Part shown: positions 27,401 through 39,400 of the stretch, one piece after another
Numbering within the stretch: the stretch's first letter is position 1
Layout of the letters: the number at the start of each line of letters is the position of its first letter
Source: Nelumbo lutea
Taxonomy: Eukaryota; Streptophyta; Magnoliopsida; Proteales; Nelumbonaceae
Direction of reading: 5' to 3'
Assembly (NCBI GenBank): GCA_022828595.1
Contig: JAKGHH010000004.1
Span: 86,766,270 to 86,830,269 of the forward strand
DNA length: 64,000 nt
Program-made: the position numbers and the translations under genes
The notes under the pieces: generated by a model
What the model saw: the letters and a program-made list of their open reading frames with translations, nothing else
Told to the model about the DNA's origin: nothing
The model's database searches: none

Positions 27401-30400
27401 CAGACTTTCTCACCAAAGGCATCTCCAAGGCAAGACTTCATCATGACACTGGCAAGCTGGGCATGATTGACATCTATGCTCAGTTTGAGGGGGAGTGTAG
27501 AGAAGATGGGCCGAATGGCCCATAGGCTGTTACTGTATGTTATCTCTATGTTCTTCTCTGTAATGGGCCTTATTCTGGGCCCATACTCTTTTATGTTCCT
27601 CTTTTGTAATTTCTTGTCCAGTTAAGGACTTCTCTTGTAATTACTAAAAGATTAACTTAATAAAAGTGTATTAGAGAGTTAGAGGGAGGTTATGTTCGAA
27701 ACTCTCATCCTCTAACTCTTCTTGCCGCAGCTCTCTCTTGTTCTCTAATCTTCTTTTGCTAGTTTCCTTTGTTTCAAACATAGTCCCTACTTCTAGGACT
27801 GTTTTCAACTATTTTGAAGTGGGAAGAGGCAAGATTCACATTTCCCATTTACAATTTGCTGATAATATCATTTTATTCTTGGATGCCTCCTTAATCAACA
27901 TCACAAACACAGAGGTTAATTGAACACTTTGAATTAATCACTGGATTGGGGGTTAACTTTTACAAAAGTGGTATAGTAGCACTAAATGCAATGGAAGAGG
28001 AGCTTCTAGAAAACTTTAAATCCTTGTTAGGATGTAAAGTGGAGAAACTTCCTATTTCCTATCTAGGATGCCCCTTGGAGGGAATCCAAAAACCTTCAAC
28101 TTTTGGGGGCCGGTGGTGGAGAGATGTGAGAAGAAATTAGCATCTTGGAAGAAGTGCTATCTTTCAATAGGGGAAAGGCTTACTCTCTTAAATGCCTCTC
28201 TAGCAAATGTGCCAGTCTACTTTCAGTCTTCCAGATTCCGACCAAAGTCAAAAATCAGATTGAGAAGCTTCAAGGGAATTTTCTTTGGGAAGGAAGTGGG
28301 GAGAAAAGAAACCACTTAGTCAGTTGGGAACAAGTCTACAAGCCTAAAGAGGAAGGAGGTTTGGGAATCAGGCACTTGAAAGAGAAAAATTCCTCTCTCT
28401 TGGGTAAATGGCTTTGGAGGTTTCCTAAAGAATTCAATGCTTTACGAACAACTGTCATCTCAAGCAAATATTGGTCCTATACAAATGGGTGGGATAGAAA
28501 TCTTCATTTGAACAAGATAAAGTCAACAAGTCCTTGGAAAGGTATAATCTCCACCCACACCTTTTTCTTTCCTTTTATAAGATATAAAGTGGGAAATGGC
28601 TCAAAAATATAATTTTGGAAAGGCATTTGGTGGGGATAATCTACCCTTGCTACCTCTTTCCCCAAACTTTTCAACCTCACCCTAGACCAAGAACCCACCG
28701 TCTCTTCTTGCCTTCCAGACCAAACTTCCAAAAACACCCTAAACCTTTGTTTAGAAGACCTCAAGGGACCCAGAGATTTCTGAAATAACTGCTTTATTTC
28801 AGACCCTTAAAGAAGCCTACATCTCCCCCTCCTCCTCTGATACCTGTATCTGGACTCTCCACCCAAATGGTGTTTTTTCTTCTATGTCTATGTTCAAGGC
28901 CCTGATTGCAAGTGAACATCATTCATCCTTCCCAGTCAAGAAGATATGGTGCAGCCATGTCCCATCCAGAGTCTGTTTTTTGTCTGGGAAGCTTGTCTTC
29001 ATAGACTAAATACTTATGATATCATACAGAAAAAATACAGGGGAAGACTTTCTATCTCTCCCCATGTTTGCATTTTATGCTTGAGTGAAGGTGAATCAGC
29101 AGATCACATCCTCCTTCACTGTAAGCTCACCGAAAACATATGGCTCCATTTCTTGAGAATGACAGGTTACAACTGGGTTATATCAGAGCACATTCTGGAT
29201 TTCTTACATGAGTGGCAAGGAATAGGCCTAAGCAAAGGGTAAAGTTTATTGGCAATCTGTGCTACATGCAGTGATGTGGGGAGTTTGGGACAAAAGAAAT
29301 AAACGCCTATTTGATAATAAATTCAGGCCCCTTGGAGAGTTAATTTCAGATATCACATACCTTTGTAACCTCTGGACAGTCAATTCAGATCTGTTCAAAG
29401 GAGTCTCAATCAATGACCTCAATGGAGATGCTCACTCCTTCCTTTTTCTTTCTCACACTCAACAAGCAATCTTGAGGCAATCAGCTATTCTCAGTGATGG
29501 AGTTGTGACCCTAAACGTTGATGGAAGTGCTTTAGGTAGTCCTGGCTTATCTGTTATTGGAGGCATAGTAAGGGATCAAAGGGGCAACATATGCTGTTCT
29601 TTCAGTGGTTCAATTGGACTAGCTGATTCCACAAAGGCTGAAGTGATGGCCACTCTCACTGGAATCAAAATAGTGAAAAAAATTGGGAATTCAGAACTTA
29701 ACCATTGCAGGTGACTCAGAAAAGACTATAAAATGGTTAAGGAACAATGAGGGGGACCTTGGAGACTGAGCCACTTTTTGGCAAGGCTAGGGACTCCTTG
29801 GACTGTTTAAATGCAAGTTTAGTTTGGATTCCTAGGGAACAAAATCATATATCAGATGGTTTAGCCAAATGTGATGAGTATTTGGATCATTTGTATAGTG
29901 ACAAGCTTCCTCTGTAATCTTTTGGGGATCCTCCCCTACTTTGTATATCTTCTCTTGTACTTCTTCTTTCTTTAATGAAATTTCGTTAACTTAACCTCAA
30001 AATTTTGTTTAAAATCCTTCACCTTCAGACGCAGAGCATTATCCTTCCTCACCACTCTACCTCCCTTGAACGACCATCCCCGAGCAAACCTCCTTTCTAA
30101 GCTCCCACGGTTCAGACAAGAACTCCGAGCAAACTTCAAGGAAGAAGATAGACTAAACATATCATCCATAACAGTTGAAACTTTAGAGATCACGTGCTCA
30201 GTATTTGGATTGATTGCTATAGTAGAAATTGGTCACATGCAAAGACCATTTATAGCACCTCTGAGAAGAAGTCATCTATTGAAAGTTGATGGATCTAGAA
30301 GAGTTAGGGGCAAGGATAAAAAATTTGCAGCATATTGGTGATCCACCAATACGTGAAATATGACAAGTTTTGGGGTAAGACCTGTTTCAGGAGGTAGCCA

Positions 30401-33400
30401 GGCCTTATATTGACTCCCCAGAACTTGTTTGAAAAAAAAAAACTAATAAAAAATACACGAGTGCATTATTTTAAAGTCCAATACATTGAACCTTGGGTAG
30501 GGATAGGCAAAAAAGGACATTAGTTGCAGTAATGTTAAATGGTTTGAGGACCCATAATTCAACAATGGATATAGCACTGAACAGAGTTGAATGACAGGGT
30601 AGGATTTATGTAGCCAACCCCATATGGTTGGGAGAAGGCTTAGTTGAGTTGAGTTTAACATGATTAATGTTTCATGGATCTCAGATTTAAATTTCATAAG
30701 TGGCTGGATTTCTAAATTTTGGCAATGTAAAAATCAATGACTTGTTAAACAGAACAGAATGGTAAAACAGGAGTCATGTAGCTGACCCCATATAGTTGGG
30801 GCAAGGCTTGGGTGATTATGGTGGTTAATTTCTAAATTTTGTGAATGTAGAAATGAATGTCTCATCAAAAAGGCTCTTCCAAAGGAAATATCAAAACTTG
30901 GCAACATCACCAATTGAAAGAATCAATTAAAAGGTGGAATGCAGGCGAACCATTTGCTGAGATTGATTGGGAGGAAGAGAATGCCTTGATAGATGAGAAG
31001 AAAACGAAAAGATGGATGGATAAGAGGGAATTTGACAGGTTGGCATACCAAGATGAAATCCATTGGAAGCAATGCTCCAGGGTGTAGTGAATTATCAAAA
31101 AAAAAAATGCTCCAGGGTGTAGTGGTCGAAGGAAATGTGACAAAAACACCTTTTTCTTTCATAAGATGACCAACGAAAGAAGGATAAACTAGTGATTTAA
31201 AAGGTGTACCCAGGTGCATAGGCGAGGTGCATTTTAAGGTATGTGACTTGCCTAGGTGCACAGGAGAGGTGCATTTTAAGGTATGCGACTTGCCTAGGTG
31301 CACAGGAGAGGTGCATTTTAAGGTATGCAACTCGCCTAGGCCCAAAGTGCAGCATTTTGAAAAGGTGTGCACCTGGTATGCCTTGTGCTTTAGCCCAAGC
31401 ATGTGCCTTTTCAAAATTTGTGCTTTTGTGCCTTTGGTGAGTGAGTGAAGCAAGCAATGCAAAGTGGAGTAGAATTATAAAATCATTTTGAGCTTGCCTC
31501 CTGGAGCTTGGTATAAAGGCAGATCATAGAATCAGGAATACAAAATATTTAAAACCTCATTAGCTTGAAGTAATGAAATTGGGAAAGAAAATAAAGAAAT
31601 TGAGAATCTTACATGCTTAAATATGTCTTATATGTTATGTTTGATTTTATTTTTAAATTTTCATTCTGAATGTGTTTTACATGTTATGTTTATGATTTTA
31701 TTTTTAAAGTGTGTGCCTTGCCTTGTGCCTTGGATGCAAAATGCCCGTTGCACTTTTAAAACATTGGGATAAACACAATTAAGAAGCTGAATGTTCATGA
31801 TAGGGTGATTGAGAGAGAAAAGGAACTTCAGAGGGTGATAATTGACTTTTACATAAATCTTTATTTTAATCCCTTAAGAGTTGGACCAAAGCTGGATGGT
31901 TTACACTTCGATGGAATCTCAAAGGAGCAGGTAGTAGAATTGGAAATGTCCTTTTTAAAGGAGAAAGCAGCTAGCAGAACAGAGTTGGGGGAGATTTTTT
32001 GGAATTTTTTTGAGTTACATACTTGTAATCTTGATCTGTTCCTGTATCTTAGTTTAGCTATTGTAGTGTAGAAGGTTTTGTGGAAGGTTACAGTTGGGTG
32101 TTATCTTAACTCCCCCTGGGTTCTATGAATCTTTTTTTCTTTTAATGAAAATTTTTATTCTGATTGTAAGTACATGCAGTTCCCCTCTGTCATATTCAAG
32201 ATAAAGGTATCAAAATAAAACTACACACATGCTTATAACAACATGGAAGGCCATCCTGAGCTTGTGATAAGCTCAAAAGACTACCATAAGCCTGCAATGA
32301 ACACAGAGAACCGTCCTAAAACCTGCAATGAGAACAAAGCATCGCCTGAAAGTTGTAAAAAAGAATAACAGTAAAGCATCTCAGGGATACCCGCCTTCTG
32401 CCACGTGGCCATGAGGAAACCCACGACAGGTTGTAGCCTACATGTGCTAGGTGAGAATCCTAAAGAAAAGGGAAACTTTGGGTCCTTCTTCTTATGGGAA
32501 TCAAATCCTTTTGGGTCCTTCTTCTTAGGGTCTTGGGATCCCCCCTTATAAAAGGGGGAATAAAGTGAAAACCAGAGGACCCTTCAATTACTCTTACCAC
32601 CCAACTTTGTTGAAGCCCTTCATAAGCGAAAGCCTACTCATCATCTCCCCTGTGCCCTTAGCTTGGGTCTTTCTTCGTCCTTCAAGGAAACTGTCTCTTC
32701 TAGCCTCACCACCGTACTTACACTGATTCTTCAAAAAAAAAAAAGGAAAGGGGACAAATCCCTTGGACCAAATAGCTTTACCATATTGTTCTACAAGAAA
32801 TTTTGGAGGTTGGTGAAAGAGGATCTGATAAAGGTACTAAATGAATTTCACTCTTGAATAGCCTAGGAAAGGAGCCCTGGATCAAAAAGATTTTAGACCA
32901 AAAAACTTAATAGGAAGCATGTACAAATCGTCGCAAAGATCTTCGCATCTAGGCTGAAACTGGTGATGGGCTTATCTCTATTTCTCAAGGAGCTTTGGTC
33001 CACAACAAACACATCCAGGATGGAGTCTTGTTAGCGAACAAGTTAATTGACTCTACAAGAAGCAGTCGTAAGAAGGGCTTAGTTTGCAAAATTCATCTAT
33101 AGAAAGCCTATTATTGTGTGAATTGGGCTTTCTTGGACTACATGATGTGTAGGATGCACTTTGGGAAAAAAATGGAGAAATTGGACAAAGGTATGTCTCA
33201 CTACTACCAGGTTTTCAATCCTCTTAAATAGGCTCACAAAAGGCAATTTCAAAAGCTCCAAGAGCCTTAGACAAGGTTACCTCATTGTTGTTCCTCATAA
33301 TGATGGTGAAAGTGAAATTGTAAGAAAGAAAGCTTATTTGATTGTATATAAGCTGTGAAGGAGAAAGAGAGAAAGAGAGAAGAAAAAAAGTTACACTCCT

Positions 33401-36400
33401 AGCCGACCCACTTGTGAAGGAGAAAGAGAGAAAGAGAGAAAGAGAAGAAGAAAGGGTTTAAAGTTACACTCCTAGCTGACCCACTTGGACTGAGGGCTCT
33501 ACCTTTGAACCCCTGAGCAAGACCATCAAGGCAAGCCCAAAGAAGTCCATATCAAGGTCTTAAATTCTTAATCCCTATAAAAAAGTTTTTATAACTTCAA
33601 GTATCTTTTAAAAATATCTTTTATTAGGATAAATGAATGAGCAACATTTGCTAAAATGGGATTCTCTATGCTCCGAAAACCACATTTTCTAATGTTGTTC
33701 ATTCATTTATCCTAATAAAAGATTTTTAAAAGATACTTAAAAGTTATAAAAACATTTTTATAAGGATTAAGAATTTAAGACCTTGATATGGACTTATTTG
33801 GGCATGTCTCGAGGGTCTTGCTATAAAGGCAGCTCGTAGAATTAGGAATGCATAATGTTTAATATGACAATAGTTATTTGAAGTAATATAATTGGGAAAA
33901 AAATAAAGAGACTAAGAGTTTACGGGCTTGATTTTACTTTTAAATTTTCATTTTAAATGTGGTGTACATGTTTTATGTATTTTAATTTGAGATAATAGGT
34001 TTTTTTTTTAAATATTTATTTTAAAACCTAAGTTTATATTTTTAATTAATATTGCATATAATATTTTGAGTTTTTTGAATTTTTTTGCATTTTTTATTTT
34101 TTACTACTTTTTGCATTTTTGCACCTTGTTTCAAGAAGGCGTGTGCATTGCCTTGTTGCACCTTACACCTTGGGCGCAAAATGGCCCTTGTACTGTTTTT
34201 TGCATGGGCACTTTTAAAACACTAGGGAAGGTCAGAAGTGGGTTGAGAAATAAGGTTCAATGCATTTTGCCTCTTTTGTTAAGTTAGGGCGGTAGTTTAG
34301 TTGTATCTTGCTGTTTTTTTTTTATTTTTTTCATTTGAGCTTTTGTGGTTTTCCTTGATTTTTTGGAGTTGTGTTTGGTTTGTGGGTTTGATTCTTTTGT
34401 GAAATGGATTTTATGACATTATTTTTGTTAGAATAATGTTAAAATAACTTAGTTGCAGATGTTAGGGCCTGTTTGGCTAATTAAAGTGTTTTTTATTTCT
34501 GTTATGTCTGTTATTGTACTCAGGGGCACAAGGGTCTTTTCCCTTGTTATTTCTGTCGCCCTATATATAGTAAAATAAATACTGGCGCCGCCAGTACTGT
34601 TACATTGCAAAACCTTCTCTCTTTTCTCCTCTCCTCTTCTCTTCTTCTTCTCTTCTCTTCTCTTCTCTTCCTCTTATCTCTGGCCAGCCACATTGTCAAG
34701 ATGGTATTAGAACGGGAATGCTGATTAAAAGAGAGCAGATCGATCAACCCTACTATCAAGAGAAGATCAATCAACCCAATGAATAGATCGAACAGACTAG
34801 CAGAACAGAAATCTGATTATGGACTACAAAATAACTACAATTGGTACAGTTCTGCCTATTTTTCTCTTCTTTACCCTCCTTGGTCATGTGCCGAGTGAAA
34901 ACCCTATGAATTTGGGGCGGCTGAATGCTGTCGAACCTGTGTAACCCCAGTTTTCTTGGATCGTGTGATCCTGTTCATGTGTTAAGACAACTGTAGGTCA
35001 AGGACGACCTGTCTTCTCAATGGTTTGAGTTGATTATAAGTAAGAAGGATCTCTCCTGCTGATTAGTGGCTGTTAGACATTTTGGAATTCTGGTAGGTGG
35101 GGACTGTCAAAACTATACAGGTCTGAAATCTGCCGAATATTACCTCAGTTTTTGTCCGGAATTTGGTACTGTTTGTGCTCAACCTGGTTGTTAAACCCAA
35201 GTGTGTGGGTGTGAACTGAGTGGAGCATTGTTTTGTGGAGTAAGGAGGGGTTCTAAGTCCGGTGTTTGGGACTGATTAACTGTTTGACCATGTCAACTGA
35301 GAATTCTGCTACTTTAGAGATCTTAGGGAGCCACAATGGAATGAGTGGGGGAATGGATATGAGCTTTTCCATGGCTGTTATTCCCTTTGATGGTCAGAAT
35401 TACCTTGAGTGGTCTAGGGGAATAAAACTCTACATCACTGCTAGGGAGAGAATATGATACATCAATGGGAGAGTAAAGGAACCAAAGTATGGAAGTGCTG
35501 AGCATGATAGGTGGAACCAAGAGAACAGTATGGTGATGTCTTGGCTCTTGGTTTCAATGCTACCACAAGTAAGGAAGACTTTTATGTGGGCTGAAACTGC
35601 TTTTGAGATATGGGAACAAGCGAAGTCCACTTATTCAGAACAAAGACACTATGCCAAGATATATCAACTACAAGCTGAATCTTCTACTTGCAAGCAGGGG
35701 GAGAGGAGTCTCTCGATGTACTATTCTGATTTGACATCAATATAGGAAGAACTTGATCACTATCAGAATGTGAATTGGAAGTGTGATGAAGATGCAAAGG
35801 CCTATAAGTCACTTGTATCACAACGAGTGTTTGCCTTCCTCCTAGGGCTGAATCCATCATATGAGTCCATCAGGGTACAGATCTTGGGTGGTAAAGACTT
35901 GCCATCAGTCCAGGTGGTGTATGCCTTGGTGCTGTTGGAAGAAAGTAGAAGAAGTGTGATGAATGGTGTAGAAGGGGAGTCAATTGCCCTAGCTGTCTGG
36001 GGAAATTCAGATACAAATGTTGGAGGTAGCTTTAAAAGGGGTGACACTCAGAAAAAATCAGAAGATAAAAGCAAGTTTTGGTGCACTCACTGCCAGAAGA
36101 CACGACACACGAAAGATGCATGCTGGGATCTCCATGGAAAACCTAAATGGGCATAGGATTTGGGTAAGAAGTCAGCACCAGATCAGGGCAAGAAACCAGG
36201 CCAGCAAAATCAAAAAAGGTATAACTCAGCTAATATGGCATCAATAGAGACTAGTCCTTCCGTAACTCAGGAGAGACATCCCGGTTCTGACCCTAAGGAA
36301 GATATTATCAACTCCTTCTGTGAACATTTGGAATTGTATGGTAGGACTCTCCGCCAGGTGGATTCTGGGCCTACTCCTACCTCATTTGCGTCTACATTAG

Positions 36401-39400
36401 GTAATGCCACAGCCTTCCATGTGTCATCTCATACTACTGATTCTCCTTGGATTATTGACTCTGGAGCTTCAAATCACATGACCGGTAAGTCAAATTTGTT
36501 TCAGACATATAACCTTCTCTCTGGGAGAGATAAGGTAAGACTAGCTGATGGTTCTTTTTCTACCATAGCTGGTTGAGGCACCATATCTCTCTCACTTGGC
36601 CTTACTCTTCCTAATGTCTTGCACGTTCCGAAATTACCTATTAGTTTGCTGTCCATTAGTAGTCTTACTCATTCTTTGAATTGCTCAGTCACTTTTTTTC
36701 TGTCTTCATGTGTGTTTTAGGATTTGATCTCGGGGAAGACAATTGGTAGAGGAAGCATGGTGGATGGTCTCTACGTGTTGAAGAATAATGTTGGTCTAGT
36801 GGCGACTGAGTCCACAAGTTTGTCGAGTGAGAGTCAGGCCTATTTATGGCATAGTCGTTTAGGTCATCTTTCTTTTGAGTCGTTAAAAGTTATGTTCCCA
36901 AAGTTGTTTGAGTCCTTGTCAGTGAGTCAGTTACAGTGTCAAACTTGTCAGTTGAGTAAGCATCGTAGAAGTTCTTTACCTTCACGAAATAAAAGACCTG
37001 AATTTCCATTTTATATTGTTTATTTTGATGTTTGGGGCCCTGTTACTCTATCTACTGCGGCTGGCTATAAGTATTTTGTTACTTTGTTTGATGATTATTC
37101 TCGATACACTTGGGTTTACCCTATGCGATCTCGAGATAAAGTGCCACAAATTGTGAAAGGTTTTCAACGCATGGTGTTCACTCAGTTCCAAACGGAAATT
37201 CATATCTTCCAGTCGGACAATGCAAAGGAATATTTCCATAGTGATCTCACGAAGTTCTTTGCTTCGAGTGGGTCACTTCAGCGAAGCTCTTGTGCCAAGA
37301 CACCCCAACAAAATGGTGTGGCTGAACGAAAAAACCATCACCTTCTCGAAGTTGCTCGTGGCTTGCTGATTCATATGAATGTGCCAAAACAGTTCTGGAT
37401 GGCTGCAGTATTGTGTGCGGCATATATCATCAATCGCATGCCCTCTCGGCTACTAGAGTATAAGGCCCCACATCAGCTCTTGTTCTCTACATCCTCGCTG
37501 TCCACCCTTCCGATGCATGTTTTTGGGTGTCGTTGTTTTGTCCACAACCTATCACTTACTCGTAGTAAACTTGACCCTCGGGCTATTCCTTGTATTTTTC
37601 TTGGTTACCCTTCATCTCAAAAGGGATATCGTTGCTATGATCCCATTGCCCGCAAGTACTATGTTTCCATTGATGTCTCATTCTTTGAGAGTCAACCGTT
37701 CTTCTCAGTTTCTCCTCAGGGGGAGAGTAGGGTTGAGGAGAAACAGGCGACGACTCAGATTCAACTACCTCCTTTACCCGATCCTCCTCCGTTTCGGGTT
37801 TTTCATCATCGCCATAAGAACCAGCAGAGTTCAAGAGCCGTGGAGCCGGACACTATGCAACCAACATCATCGGATTCACCCGAGGCAGATCCGTCTCATC
37901 AGCCAGGTAAACTTGCTCCCATTGCTCCTTTAAATGTTGATTCCCCTGTCACCAATGATCTTAATATTCCTATTGCTAAGAGAAAGGGTGTTAGATCTTG
38001 TACCACTAATTATCCTATCTCTAATTTTGTGTCATATGAGCATGTTTCACCTCCGTACCGTGCCTTTCTTTCTTCTGTGGATAGTGTCCCTGTTCCTAAG
38101 ACTGTGGCAGAAGCTTTGTCAAAACCTGAATGGATAGATGCAATGCAAGAAGAAATTGATGCCTTACACAAAAATGGTACTTGGGAGTTGGTAGATCTTC
38201 CTGAAGGGAAGGAACCAGTGAGGTGCAAGTGGGTGTTCACAGTGAAACACAAAGTTGATGGAACTGTTGAAAGGTACAAGGCTAGACTGGTAGCAAGAGG
38301 CTTCACACAGGTATATGGAGTGGACTATGCAGAGACTTTTGCTCCAGTAGCAAAGATGAACTCTATCCGGATTCTCCTTTCCTTGGCAGCAAATCTTGAC
38401 TGGGATCTTCACCAATTGGACATCAAGAATGCCTTTTTGAATGGTGACTTGGAAGAGGAAGTGTACATGGCCCAACCCCCAGGGTTCTGTGCCAAAGGCA
38501 GTGAACAAAAGGTGTGCAGGTTAAAAAAATCCCTATATGGGTTGAAACAATCACCTCGGGCTTGGTTTAGTAAGTTCCATTTAGCAGTCAAACAGATGGG
38601 ATTCAAACAATGCCAGTCAGATCATACCCTGTTTGTGAAAAGAGGTGAAGGTAAAATTGCAACTCTTATTGTGTATGTGGATGACATAGTGATCACAGGA
38701 GATTGGGAGGCTGAAATCCAGAGACTAAAAAAATCCTTAGCCACTAAATTTGAGGATAAGGATCTAGGCCCCTTACGATACTTTCTTGGAATTGAAGTTG
38801 CCCGCTCTCACAAGGGCATCTTTATTTTCCAACGGAAGTATGTACTAGATCTACTAGAAGATACAGGCAAGTTGGGGGTAAAACCATCTGATTCAGTGGA
38901 TGTATTTGTCTATGACCAGGCCTGATATTGCCTATGCAGTGGGTGTCCTTAGTCAATTCATGCACAGCCCGAGGACAACTCACTTTAAGCCTGTAGAGAG
39001 GATCTTGAGATATCTCAAGAAGTTTCCTAGAGTTGGTTTGTTGTTCTAGAAACACAGTCACTTAAAAGTGAAAGTATATACTAATGCAGATTGGGCAGGA
39101 GCAGTCAATGACCGAAAGTCTACTAGTGGTTATTATGCCCTTGTAGGAGGAAACCTTGTCACGTGGAGAAGCAAAAAACAAAGTGTGGTGGCTAGATCCA
39201 GTGCTGAAGCAGAGTATAGAGTGATGGCTCATGGGGTTGCGGAAATCCTGTGGATAAGAAATCTGTTAGGTCAACTAGGTTTCGCAGTAAGCAATCCTAC
39301 GTCACTCTACTGTGACAATAAAGTTGTCATCAATATTGCTGCTAATCCAGTTTTGCATGACAGGACGAAACACATTGAAGTGGGCAAGCATTTTATCAGA

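Larger units (their letters stand above)
21973..27810 (+). mobile_element. Ty1/copia element copia-1, full length
   Basis: A 5.84-kb element in sense orientation with two 315-bp LTRs and a TGGTATCAGAGC primer site (initiator Met tRNA type) directly after the 5' LTR. Gag and pol are in copia order (protease, integrase, reverse transcriptase, RNase H), with a GAGGGGGAG polypurine tract before the 3' LTR. The LTRs run TG...ACT. The flanks are GATTT (left) and ATTTT (right), an imperfect duplication. The LTRs differ at about 10 of 315 sites by eye, so it is a fairly recent insertion. It is disabled by in-frame stops and a frameshift. Confidence 0.9.
29999..30850. other. Unassigned intron 8 sequence with SINE-like tails
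   Basis: About 30070-30340 is open for 91 codons but matches nothing I recognise. Two Au-SINE-like 3' motifs, covered separately, lie in the second half. Confidence 0.35.
30850..33300 (+). pseudogene. LINE fragment (pre-RT and RT N-terminus), twice interrupted
   Basis: About 30900-31181 reads WDKREFDRLAYQDEIHWKQ-like linker sequence ending TNERR. After the MITE at 31190-31766 it resumes in frame with INTIKKLNVHDRV, then VIIDFYINLYFNP. After a further insert it continues from about 32738 with GDKSLGPNSFTILFYKKFWRLVKEDLIKVLNEFHS, KIFASRLKLVMG, QDGVLLANKLIDSTRSSRKKGLV and SKSLRQG. These are L1 reverse transcriptase blocks 0-4. The FADD region is absent. Many stops. Confidence 0.6.

Noticed and set aside
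30066..30341. 91-codon plus-strand frame
   Set aside because: No recognisable domain, lies between transposon remnants and is deep in an intron of another gene.
31225..31350. Possible CRISPR-like array
   Set aside because: Three direct 42-bp copies without unique spacers, in a plant transposon.
31197..31462. Repetitive peptide frames (HFKVCDLPRCTGEV repeats and antisense partners)
   Set aside because: Produced by the 42-bp tandem repeat within a MITE; both strands are open, as expected for a unit divisible by three.
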